In this document: positions 37,236 to 44,947 of the stretch, in pieces
How the letters are laid out: each line of letters begins with the position of its first letter
Numbering within the stretch: the first letter of the stretch is position 1
NCBI GenBank assembly: GCA_016712865.1
Contig: JADJQH010000003.1
Span: 122,932 to 186,931, forward strand
Direction of reading: 5' to 3'
DNA: 64,000 bases
Source of the DNA: Dokdonella sp.
GTDB lineage: Bacteria; Pseudomonadota; Gammaproteobacteria; Xanthomonadales; Rhodanobacteraceae
The notes under the pieces: generated by a model
The model's input: only the letters and a program-made list of their open reading frames with translations
Databases searched by the model: none
Told to the model about the DNA's origin: nothing
Position numbers and translations under genes: made by a program

Positions 37236-39398
37236 TTACTGCGTGCGAATGACGCTGGGGTTGGCAATTTGTACGGCTGCGCCCTGGCTGACCAGCAGGC
37301 TGGCCATTTCACCCTGCATTTCGGCAGTGGCGGCCGGGGATGCCACCGGACTCAGCAAGGAGCCGTGGTCGCCAGCCGTGAAGCGGACGACACCGCGGAT
37401 GCCGGTTGCCGACTGCGTGGTCTGGGTAATGCTGGCCAGTCCAAGCGTGCGGATCAACGGCTCGGTACCGGAGAGCGGCGCACCGGGCACCGCATTCGGG
37501 ATCACCTGGTCAGGCTGCGAAGTGCTGCTGCCGACAACTTCCTGCAACAGCAGGCGCTTCGAACCCAGCAGGCTGTTGTTGGCAGCCAGCGCCCAGTTCA
37601 CCGGGTCGGCGGAATCGATGACCGTTTGTGTCGCGCCAAAGAAGGAATCGTAGTCCGGCGTTCCCGGAGTCAAGCCCGCACCGGCCAAGCCGGCGCGAAT
37701 GACAGGCCCAAACCTGGGCGAGTATTCGAGCAGGCGGGCGATGCCGCCGCCGGGCACATTGAGCAGCGCCACCTGGGCATTCGGCTGTACGCCCATGAAC
37801 ACGGTGCCAATGATTCCGCCCAGGGACTGGCCAACGAAGGAAATCCGTGCACCATCGAAGTCGGTGGCACTGGAACTGTAGTGCGCGCTCGGAATGGCCT
37901 TGGCCAACACCAGCAGGTCAGCCACGGACTGGCGCAGGTTGTCGCGCGAGGTCAGCAGGCTGGTCAGGTTGATGTAATAGGTGCCTGACGAATCGATGAT
38001 GCCGTCCGGACCACTCGCACCCGTGTTGTTGTTGGAGAAGTCGAGGTTGAAGGTGCGCTCGCGTGCACCCAGCTGTGCAAACGGCGAATTGGCGACGTTC
38101 AGCGGGTTGGCCGGATCGGTAATGCCATGCAGGGGCGCATCGATGGCAATCACGGCGAAACCCTGCGATGCCAGGGTGCCGGCAACGGCAAAGGCATCGG
38201 TTCGATTGCGCGTGATGCCGTGCTGGAAGATCACCACTGGCCAGCCGGTGGCCGGCTTGGTCTTGCCGGATGCCGCATTCGGGATGGTCAACACCAGGGG
38301 CACCTTCTGCGTGGATCCGGCCACAGGCAGCGGATTGGCGAAGGTGACGTTGGTCGAGGTCGGATCCAGCAGACCGGCGAACGGCGGGATGTAGGCGCCG
38401 GGCGCCGCCTTCCAGAAACCGGTCAGCGGTGCGGTCGGATTCTCGGCCGTTGGCGCGCCGAGGTAATAGGGCAGGTCGATGGTGCCGATGTAGACATCGG
38501 CAATCGGCGGCAGGGACGGATTGAGCTGGGCGAGATTCAAACCGGTCGGGGCGATCTGCGTCGGCGCAGCAGGCGATGCCGCCGTGCGTGCCTGCACGGC
38601 ACCGAGTACCGGCGTCACGCTCTGCGTGGTGGCGACCCAGGACAACACGATCTTGCTGGGCGGAATGCCGGCGGCGTTGGCCGCGGCTTCCTGCGAGTTG
38701 GTCAGGCGGCGCAGCGGCTCAAGGGCGCAGGCGGTGGCATTCGGCAGCAGCGGCTCCTGCGAAACACCGTTCACGCACAACGGCGTGGTGCGCTTGGCGA
38801 GGAAGTAGGTCTGGTCCGGCGTGGCGTCGTTGCCCGCGGCATCGGTGATGCCATCGGTCAACACCACCAGGTACGAACTCAGCTGCTGCAGCGGATTGGT
38901 CGGCACGATGGCCAGGGTGCGACCGGTGCTGTCTGAAGGTGCCAGCGCGACCACGAATTCCAGATTGGCCGTGAGCTCACGCACGATGCCGGTGACTCCG
39001 CCGCCGGGACCGCTCAGGGTCACCTGGAATACTCGAACCGAAGATCCGGCGACCAGGGTGCTCGGACTCGGCGGTGCCGAGAAGGTGGTGGTCATCGGCG
39101 TCGAAGTGCCGAAACCGTCCAGCGCATTCATGGCCACTTTCGGATCGCCGAAATTGCTGGCGTTGGCAACCGGAATGTTGAGGGTGAGATCGGTCGTGCC
39201 CGACAGCAGCAGGTTGGTCGGGAACGGAACCACACCGCCCGACGGGTTGAAGCGGGCCGTGATCACCGCCGTGACCGGAGATCCGTTGTTGTTGGTGGCC
39301 GGCGGCGTGTCGACCGCGCGGGGACTGTTGCTTCCACCGCCGCACGCGGCGAGGAAAATGGACGGCAGCAACGCTGCCGCAATCAATCGGGCCTGCAT
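37236..39398 (-). CDS. lipase-like outer-membrane lipoprotein (VolA/Pla-1/cef type)
   Basis: A 720-residue lipoprotein starting at ATG 39398 after AGGGGATTCAA. The lipobox is FLAAC, with Cys19. An N-terminal Ig-like region ('ITARFNPSGGVVPFPTNLLL') is followed by an alpha/beta-hydrolase part with the lid-like 'GWPVVIFQHGITRNRTD' and the nucleophile elbow ISFVGQSLGGIIG. This matches the VolA-like virulence-factor lipase family; VolA is a surface lipoprotein that releases fatty acid from lysophospholipid. In this operon it could feed hydrolysed lipid to the DUF1302 barrel. It is the first gene of the operon; a promoter is expected in the 145 bp before it. Confidence 0.9.
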   Translation of the reverse strand: MQARLIAAALLPSIFLAACGGGSNSPRAVDTPPATNNNGSPVTAVITARFNPSGGVVPFPTNLLLSGTTDLTLNIPVANASNFGDPKVAMNALDGFGTSTPMTTTFSAPPSPSTLVAGSSVRVFQVTLSGPGGGVTGIVRELTANLEFVVALAPSDSTGRTLAIVPTNPLQQLSSYLVVLTDGITDAAGNDATPDQTYFLAKRTTPLCVNGVSQEPLLPNATACALEPLRRLTNSQEAAANAAGIPPSKIVLSWVATTQSVTPVLGAVQARTAASPAAPTQIAPTGLNLAQLNPSLPPIADVYIGTIDLPYYLGAPTAENPTAPLTGFWKAAPGAYIPPFAGLLDPTSTNVTFANPLPVAGSTQKVPLVLTIPNAASGKTKPATGWPVVIFQHGITRNRTDAFAVAGTLASQGFAVIAIDAPLHGITDPANPLNVANSPFAQLGARERTFNLDFSNNNTGASGPDGIIDSSGTYYINLTSLLTSRDNLRQSVADLLVLAKAIPSAHYSSSATDFDGARISFVGQSLGGIIGTVFMGVQPNAQVALLNVPGGGIARLLEYSPRFGPVIRAGLAGAGLTPGTPDYDSFFGATQTVIDSADPVNWALAANNSLLGSKRLLLQEVVGSSTSQPDQVIPNAVPGAPLSGTEPLIRTLGLASITQTTQSATGIRGVVRFTAGDHGSLLSPVASPAATAEMQGEMASLLVSQGAAVQIANPSVIRTQ

Positions 39399-39543
39399 TT
39401 GAATCCCCTTCTCGTGGAATTTCAGCGCAGCCATCTTAGGCCGTTCAAACGGGCGTTGGCAACGTCCGCTTAACGAAAAATCACCTGTAACAACAGCATG
39501 TTGCGCCGCACCATACGCGCAAGAATGGTGAACTCGCGAGTAC

Positions 39544-40425
39544 TCAAAACAAGACTTTCGGTGTCCAGGTCGAGGCATCCGGTGCGAAGCCACGCGGCGA
39601 CCACCCCAGCAGCGCACGGGCCGGCCCATCATCGGCCACAAGGTCTGCCGACAAGCGAGCGAGGAAGGCCGGACCCGGCATGCCTCCAGGCCGGAACGGG
39701 CGTGCCAATCCCATGCCCAGCCGCATCGCGACTGGATTGAGGGGAACGCGCAGCACCTTCACCTGCAGGGAGTCGATCACGCGATCGAGCATGCTCGAAA
39801 ACGGCAATCGTTCGGCACCGCCCACGGCCAGGATGCGACCATCGACCTGCGCATTGCCAACTGCCGCGAGGCAGGCCCCGGCCAGATCGCAGGCGTGCAC
39901 CGGCTGGCGCAAGCCGCTGGCAAACGGAAGCCTTGGAAAGATGCGGTATTTGGTCGCAATGCGCGCAATCGGACTCAGGCTGTGATCGATCCCCGCTCCG
40001 TAGATCAGCGTGCAGCGCAGGATCGTCCAGGCCAGGCCGCGCGAGCGCGCTGCGGATTGCAACCCCGCTTCGGCGTCGAGCAGCGACTGGGCCAGCTTGC
40101 CTTCCCGCGGATCGCTCGATTGGCGCTTGCTGAGGGCACTCATCGAACCCAGGGCCACGATCTGCGGTGTCCCGTGCAGGTGCGATGAATCCAACCAGCG
40201 CGCGAATCCGTCAAGCGGACCCAGGCTGAAGATCGCGTCCAGCGCCGGCAGCGTGGGCAAGCCTGAAAACAAATCGCCTTGCAGCCATGTCACGTCGGGA
40301 TGCTGCGTCATGCGCGGCTGGCGACTTGCCGCAAGCACCATCCAACCCGCATCACGCAGGCGCGGTACCAGGAAGCGTCCGATCTGGCCGCTGGCTCCCA
40401 GCACCAGCGCAGCGGGTTTGCCCAT
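39544..40425 (-). CDS. NAD(P)-binding SDR-type epimerase/reductase
   Basis: A 293-residue Rossmann protein with the N-terminal nucleotide-binding motif LVLGASGQIGRFLVPRL, then 'LGSMSALSKRQSS' and 'WTILRCTLIYGAGID', as in extended/atypical short-chain dehydrogenase-like proteins. The Tyr-x3-Lys catalytic pair is not clearly present, so an atypical SDR with a binding or regulatory role is possible. ATG at 40425 is 9 bp downstream of the kinase-like gene stop, so the two are likely coupled. The substrate is unknown. Confidence 0.82.
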   Translation of the reverse strand: MGKPAALVLGASGQIGRFLVPRLRDAGWMVLAASRQPRMTQHPDVTWLQGDLFSGLPTLPALDAIFSLGPLDGFARWLDSSHLHGTPQIVALGSMSALSKRQSSDPREGKLAQSLLDAEAGLQSAARSRGLAWTILRCTLIYGAGIDHSLSPIARIATKYRIFPRLPFASGLRQPVHACDLAGACLAAVGNAQVDGRILAVGGAERLPFSSMLDRVIDSLQVKVLRVPLNPVAMRLGMGLARPFRPGGMPGPAFLARLSADLVADDGPARALLGWSPRGFAPDASTWTPKVLF

Positions 40426-40434
40426 GCGCAACGA

Positions 40435-41466
40435 TCAGTGTCGGGCGACAGCCAGCGCAGCGGCCTGCGCGGCGGCTGTCACCGGCAGATTGATGACCAC
40501 CACCGTGCCCTCGCCGGAGGAGCTGCGCACATTGATGGATCCACCATGCGCCTTGACGATGGCCTGCGACAGATGCAGGCCGAGGCCGAGCGAATCACCA
40601 TGGCTGCTGGTGAACGGATCGAACACCTCGGGCAGCAATCCACCGGGAATTCCGGAGCCGGAATCGCTGATCTTGATCTCGACATTGCGCGTACCGCCCG
40701 CGCGCGTGTGCACCGTGATCCGGCCGCGGCCTTCGATGGCCAGGGCGGCATTGTCCAGCACGCTGAGGAAAACCCGTGCAATCTGCGCCGGCATGCAGGT
40801 GACGTTTGGCAAATCTCCAAATTCGCGCACGACCACGAGGCGTTCACCCCAGGCCACGACGGTCAGGTTGAGCACGGAATCGATGAGCTGGTGCAGATCC
40901 ACCGCCTCCAGCCCCTCGCTGTCGGCGCGGGTCAGGCGGCGCAGGCTCTGCACCAGGGTCGACGAGCGTCCGAGGCCGTTGACGGCATCGTTGAGGATGG
41001 CCTTGGAATCGCTGAGGATCGTGCTCTTTTCCAGCTCCACGCGGGCCAGGAACAGGCGGCGGCGTGCTTCCTCGACATGCTTGACCAACTGGTCCAGGCC
41101 GGCCTTGTCCGCGCCGAAGATCATTTCCACGGGCTGCAGGCAGTACTGCACTGCGGCGTCATAATTCTTCACCAGTTGCCGGTAGTCATCCAGCAACTCG
41201 CCAACCCCCTCAAGCTGGCTGTGGGCAAATCCGATTGGCGAATCCACTTCGCGCGCCACCTGGTTGGCCACCGATCCCACGTGGGACATCGGCACGCTGC
41301 GCAGGAGTCGGTTCTGCCTGGTTTTCAGCGACTCGATCTCGTCGGCCAGTTGCATGCGCTCGCTGCGCAAGCGCTGGTTGGCCTTGCGCTCTTCCGACCA
41401 GCGCATGGCCAGAAACCCCGCCGCGCCCAGCGCCGCCAACACCAGCAGCACGAGAATCCAGGTCAT
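40435..41466 (-). CDS. histidine-kinase-like protein without the phosphoacceptor His
   Basis: A 343-residue protein with one N-terminal membrane helix, a coiled-coil segment (about 25-55), a dimerisation-type helix and a HATPase_c domain. The ATPase domain is intact: N box 'VLDNAALAIEG', G1 'ISDSGSGIPGG', F box and G2 'GDSLGLGLHLSQAIVKAHGG'. In the dimerisation helix the usual 'GVAHEINNPIGF' appears as QVAREVDSPIGF, with Arg72 where the phosphorylated His should be. It therefore may not autophosphorylate in the normal way. No response regulator gene is adjacent. The gene after it encodes an SDR protein. Confidence 0.85.
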   Translation of the reverse strand: MTWILVLLVLAALGAAGFLAMRWSEERKANQRLRSERMQLADEIESLKTRQNRLLRSVPMSHVGSVANQVAREVDSPIGFAHSQLEGVGELLDDYRQLVKNYDAAVQYCLQPVEMIFGADKAGLDQLVKHVEEARRRLFLARVELEKSTILSDSKAILNDAVNGLGRSSTLVQSLRRLTRADSEGLEAVDLHQLIDSVLNLTVVAWGERLVVVREFGDLPNVTCMPAQIARVFLSVLDNAALAIEGRGRITVHTRAGGTRNVEIKISDSGSGIPGGLLPEVFDPFTSSHGDSLGLGLHLSQAIVKAHGGSINVRSSSGEGTVVVINLPVTAAAQAAALAVARH

Positions 41467-41551
41467 TTGCTACACCTCCCAGCGCCGATGATTCGTTTCG
41501 CCGCGCGAAAATCTCCGCGCAAGCCAGCTGCGCAGTATATCGGCGCGCCGC

Positions 41552-42502
41552 TCAGGCGAAAGTGAGCCAAAGCTCGGCGGCCACGAACAGCAACCAGGCG
41601 GCCAGGAGGATGCCGCCCTCACGACCCGACAACGCGCCGTCACTGCGCATCATCGGGTAGGTGGCCGCGGCCAGCGCAAACAGGGCTGGCAGTTCAAAAC
41701 GCATCAGGGAGGGAACGCTGGCCATGGGCTGCCACAGCAGCACGGCACCCAGCAGGAACAGCAGGCTGGCCATGGATGCATACAGCGCCTGTCCCAGGGC
41801 AAACTCGCCGTGACCGCGTCGCGCGCTTGCCAGCGCATTGGGCAGGCCAGCCAACGCCAGCGCCAGGCCCAGCACCAGCATGCCGACAATGAGCGGATTC
41901 CAGGCGAGATGACTGGCAAGCGCGCTGCCGCCCATCACCAGTCGCCAGCTGCCGAGCCCCAGCAGCAGCGCCCCGAGCAAACAACGCGCCACCAGCATGC
42001 CGGTACCGAACTCACGCATGCTGCGCTCGAACAGCGGGCGCGACGCGGCCCGCTCGCGACGCACGCTGCGAAGAAACAAGATCGCCACCAGCACGAAGGC
42101 AGCCAGCAGGATGCCGCCATCCATGCGCGCGTACAGGCCATCAACGCCCAGCAGCCAGACCAGTACCACGGCTCCGAGCAAGGCCAGGTTGAGCAATGCC
42201 AGCGACTTCAGGCGCGCCAGCAGCGGTGCCACCAGTGCGGCCAGCGCAAGAGTGACGCCCAGGTTGGCGATGGACGCGCCGACCACGGCACCGAAGGCAA
42301 GCTCCGGCTGCTGCATGCAATGGGCGGCGATGATCAAGGCGGCACCCGGGACCAGGGCCGCTGCCACGCTGGAACCCCAGGCGATGGCCAGCGCATCCTT
42401 GCTGCAACGCGCGGCCCAACCGGTCACGCCGTGCGCAAACGAATCGTTGCCGAGCAGCAACAGCACCATGCCCAGCGCAATGTTTCCGAGATCAATCCAC
42501 AT
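41552..42502 (-). CDS. CaCA-superfamily (YrbG-like) membrane protein lacking the acidic motif
   Basis: A 316-residue membrane protein with about ten helices and two-fold alpha repeats, as in sodium/calcium exchangers. The first repeat has 'FGAVVGASIANLGVTLAL', matching the family 'GNVVGSNIAN', but where most members have GTSAPE it reads ALVPGA. The second repeat reads 'LALALAGLPNALAS' where GTSLPE is expected. Both cation-coordinating Glu residues therefore appear absent, so calcium transport is doubtful. ATG at 42502 gives the N-terminus MWIDLGN; longer starts add non-conserved sequence. It is 85 bp upstream of the kinase-like gene. Confidence 0.78.
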   Translation of the reverse strand: MWIDLGNIALGMVLLLLGNDSFAHGVTGWAARCSKDALAIAWGSSVAAALVPGAALIIAAHCMQQPELAFGAVVGASIANLGVTLALAALVAPLLARLKSLALLNLALLGAVVLVWLLGVDGLYARMDGGILLAAFVLVAILFLRSVRRERAASRPLFERSMREFGTGMLVARCLLGALLLGLGSWRLVMGGSALASHLAWNPLIVGMLVLGLALALAGLPNALASARRGHGEFALGQALYASMASLLFLLGAVLLWQPMASVPSLMRFELPALFALAAATYPMMRSDGALSGREGGILLAAWLLFVAAELWLTFA

Positions 42503-42675
42503 GTCCCGTTTCCTCCCGTCGAAAACGCCCGATATTCCGCAGTCTAACCGCGCCCTGCGATATGCGCTTGTTCTCTCCATCGCTGCACAGGAATGCAACA
42601 ATCGATTTGCTGCGCCACACTTCGAAGCCGGGTGGACTGTGCGATGATCGACGGCCCGATTGGCGGAGGCTATCC

Positions 42676-43026
42676 ATGATTGCACGCATCTGGCGCGGCA
42701 TCACGCTTGCCGAGAAAGCCGACGACTACCTGGACTACCTGCGCGAGACCGGTCTGCGTGATTACGCCAAGACCAGTGGCAATCGCGGGGTCAACGTGCT
42801 GCGGCGCGTGCAGGGCGAACATTGCGAGTTCCTGCTGGTATCCCTGTGGGAATCCATGGATGCGGTGCGCGCGTTTGCCGGCGAGAACCCCGACCGCTCG
42901 GTCTACTACCCCGACGACGATCAATATCTGCTCGACATGGAGCCGCTGGTCCGCCACTACGAGGTGGTCGGCGAGCTGAGCGATCCGGCGGCGCTGGTTG
43001 CGGCCATCGACAAATCCGGACCTTAA
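42676..43026 (+). CDS. antibiotic biosynthesis monooxygenase (ABM)-like protein
   Basis: A 116-residue dimeric-barrel type protein that starts at ATG 42676 after GGCGGAGGC. It has the pattern of ABM-domain proteins: 'MIARIWRGITLAEKADDYLD', 'TSGNRGVNVLRRVQGEHCEF' and 'LVSLWESMDAVRAFAGENPD'. Such proteins oxidise small substrates without cofactor or act as heme-oxygenase-like or stress proteins; the role here is unknown. Its stop codon lies inside the left arm of the 122-bp palindrome at 43021. Confidence 0.82.
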   Translation: MIARIWRGITLAEKADDYLDYLRETGLRDYAKTSGNRGVNVLRRVQGEHCEFLLVSLWESMDAVRAFAGENPDRSVYYPDDDQYLLDMEPLVRHYEVVGELSDPAALVAAIDKSGP

Positions 43027-43142
43027 GAAAACTCTGAACAAGTACGGAACTCATTCGTCGCGAGCAAGCTCGCTCCCACAAAACCAAGCAATGGTGGGAG
43101 CGAGCTTGCTCGCGACAATACTTGTTCAGACCTTCTTTAAGG
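43021..43142. repeat. 120-bp palindromic element, copy B
   Basis: Same layout as 10001-10120. The inner inverted repeat is identical in the GTCGCGAGCAAGCTCGCTCC portion. The outer arms differ from copy A but have changed together, CCTTAAGAAAA against CCTTCTTTAAGG, keeping the stem. Its left end includes the stop codon of the ABM gene. Confidence 0.88.
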
Positions 43143-43159
43143 CAACACTGATCAAATCG

Positions 43160-43246
43160 TCTTCCCGGCGAACGCCGGGATCCATCGTGATTTCAAGGGC
43201 AGGTTTGTAAAACCCAAATGGATTCCGGCTTGCGCCGGAATGACGG
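43160..43246. repeat. pair of GC-rich hairpins between repeats and msrA
   Basis: CCCGGCGAACGCCGGG (about 43166-43181) and TTCCGGCTTGCGCCGGAA (about 43223-43240) are each short stem-loops with similar flanks (GGATCCA and TGGATTC), facing each other. This looks like another dispersed intergenic repeat. No gene is supported here. Confidence 0.7.
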
Positions 43247-43409
43247 CAGAAGCAAATTGTTGGGCGTTGCCTTGGGCAGGATGCGAGCGCCGGGTGTGAA
43301 ATCCCCGACACTCGAAGGCGGTCCTTATGCCGGTTCGACGCCACGGCGCCCTGGAAGGGCGACGGTTGCGACCCAATGTCCATGCCATCCGCATGATCCA
43401 GGAGTTGTC

Positions 43410-44051
43410 ATGAACCTCGTTTGCGAGATCCCCGGTGCCAACCTCGCCATTGCCCGCGGCGAGTTTCCCAACCCCGAGCGCGACATCGACCCCGCGTCGT
43501 CGAATGCTGAACAGCGGGCGGTGCTCGCTGGCGGCTGTTTCTGGTGCGTTGAAGCGGTATTCAAGGAACTCGACGGCGTGCTGGCGGTGACGTCCGGCTA
43601 CAGCGGCGATGGCGCGCACAATGCCGATTACAAGACCGTGTGCAGCGGCAGCACCAACCATGCCGAAGTGGTGTCGATCCGTTTTGATCCGCAGCGGATC
43701 AGCTTCGGCCAGCTGCTGCGCGTGTTTTTCTCCGTGGCGCATGACCCGACCCAGCTCAATCGCCAGGGCGAGGATCGCGGCCGCCAGTACCGTTCGGCCG
43801 TCTTCACGCTCGATGAGTCGCAGCGCGAAGTGGCCGAAGCCTATATCCACCAGCTGGATGCCGCTGGCGTTTTCAATGCACCCATCGTCACCGAAGTGGT
43901 GGCGCTGGAAGCCTTCCACGAAGCCGAGGCCTATCACCAGAACTATGCCGAGCTGCATCCCGAGCAGGGTTACATCGCCGCAGTGGCCTTGCCCAAGGTC
44001 GCCAAGCTGCGCCAGAAATTCGCGGGCAAGCTCAAGGGAGCCAAGGCATGA
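43410..44051 (+). CDS. msrA: peptide-methionine (S)-S-oxide reductase
   Basis: A 213-residue MsrA. The catalytic motif [17 protein letters not shown] has the nucleophilic Cys, followed by '[20 protein letters not shown]' and '[20 protein letters not shown]'. It reduces methionine S-sulfoxide in oxidised proteins. ATG at 43410 follows AGGAGTTGTC; the longer frame upstream is not conserved and overlaps repeats. No signal peptide is seen, so it should be cytoplasmic. It overlaps msrB by 4 bp (ATGA), so the two reductases are made together. Confidence 0.97.
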   Translation: MNLVCEIPGANLAIARGEFPNPERDIDPASSNAEQRAVLAGGCFWCVEAVFKELDGVLAVTSGYSGDGAHNADYKTVCSGSTNHAEVVSIRFDPQRISFGQLLRVFFSVAHDPTQLNRQGEDRGRQYRSAVFTLDESQREVAEAYIHQLDAAGVFNAPIVTEVVALEAFHEAEAYHQNYAELHPEQGYIAAVALPKVAKLRQKFAGKLKGAKA

Positions 44052-44470
44052 GTGTTTCGGCTTCCGGTCACGACCTTTCGCCGCTGGACAGCGCCGAGCG
44101 CGAACGCCTGGCTGCCGGACTTTCGCCCGAGGAACGCCGCGTGTTGCTCGATCACGGCACCGAGCGCCCGTTCTGCGGCGGTCTGCTCGACAACAAGCAG
44201 GATGGCACGTACCAGTGTCGACTGTGCGCGCTGCCGCTGTTCAAGTCCGACCACAAGTTTGATTCCGGTACCGGCTGGCCGAGTTTCTTCGCCCCCTTTG
44301 ATGCCGAGCATGTGCGTGAAATCCGCGACCAAAGCCACGGCATGATCCGCATCGAGATCCGCTGCGCGCGCTGCGACAGTCATCTGGGTCATGTGTTTCC
44401 GGATGGCCCACGACCGACCGGCCTGCGCTACTGCCTCAATTCCATCGCCATGGAATTTGTCTCCTCCTAG
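44048..44470 (+). CDS. msrB: peptide-methionine (R)-S-oxide reductase
   Basis: A 140-residue MsrB that reduces methionine R-sulfoxide. It has two Cys-x2-Cys zinc pairs (CRLC and CARC), '[14 protein letters not shown]', '[10 protein letters not shown]' and the active-site [11 protein letters not shown]. Start at ATG 44048 overlaps the msrA stop. No exported signal is seen. Together with msrA it forms a complete methionine sulfoxide repair pair. Confidence 0.97.
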   Translation: MSVSASGHDLSPLDSAERERLAAGLSPEERRVLLDHGTERPFCGGLLDNKQDGTYQCRLCALPLFKSDHKFDSGTGWPSFFAPFDAEHVREIRDQSHGMIRIEIRCARCDSHLGHVFPDGPRPTGLRYCLNSIAMEFVSS

Positions 44471-44493
44471 CGCTCGTCACCCCCACGCCTCTC

Positions 44494-44835
44494 GTAGAGC
44501 GGAGCTTGCTCCGCTTGAAGTCTTGCACGGCTCTTGTAGAGCGGAGCTTGCTCCGCTTGCAATACACCTCATGCACAGCCGAGCAAGCTCGGCTCTACCA
44601 CGGCAAGAATGTAGAGCGAAGCTTGCCCCCGCTTGAAGTCTTGCACGGCTCTTGTAGAGCGGAGCTTGCTCCGCTTGCAATACACCTCATGCACAGCCGA
44701 GCAAGCTCGGCTCTACCACGGCAAGAATGTAGAGCGAAGCTTGCCCCGCTTGAGGTCTTGCACGGCTCTTGTAGAGCGGAGCTTGCTCCGCTGCAAACGC
44801 CACACAAGTCCAGCCGAGCAAGCTCGGCTCTACAG
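44494..44835. repeat. array of nine GTAG-headed REP units in about 117-118-bp tandem repeats
   Basis: Units GTAGAGCGGAGCTTGCTCCG (and a GTAGAGCGAAGCTTGCCCC variant) alternate with inverted AGCCGAGCAAGCTCGGCTCT units in the order two forward, one inverted, three times. A higher-order repeat starts with CTTGAAGTCTTGCACGGCTC at about 44514, 44632 and 44749. It fills the 480 bp between msrB and the gamma-glutamyltransferase gene. No gene is supported here. Confidence 0.92.
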
Positions 44836-44947
44836 CGACCGCCGCGATCTTGCGCCTTGCTCCACTTCAACGTTGCATGAACCGGGCGCATCACGTTCGC
44901 CCTTGCAGGGTCTGTTAACCTCCCAGCACCTGCTGCGGGAGTCGCCC

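Noticed and set aside
35353-37653. 766-residue plus-strand open frame
   Set aside because: It is antisense to the DUF1302 gene, has no recognisable domain and arises from GC-rich codon third positions.
44471-44947. small ORFs across the REP array (124 and 122 residues)
   Set aside because: They are translations of palindromic repeats and have no ribosome-binding sites or conservation.
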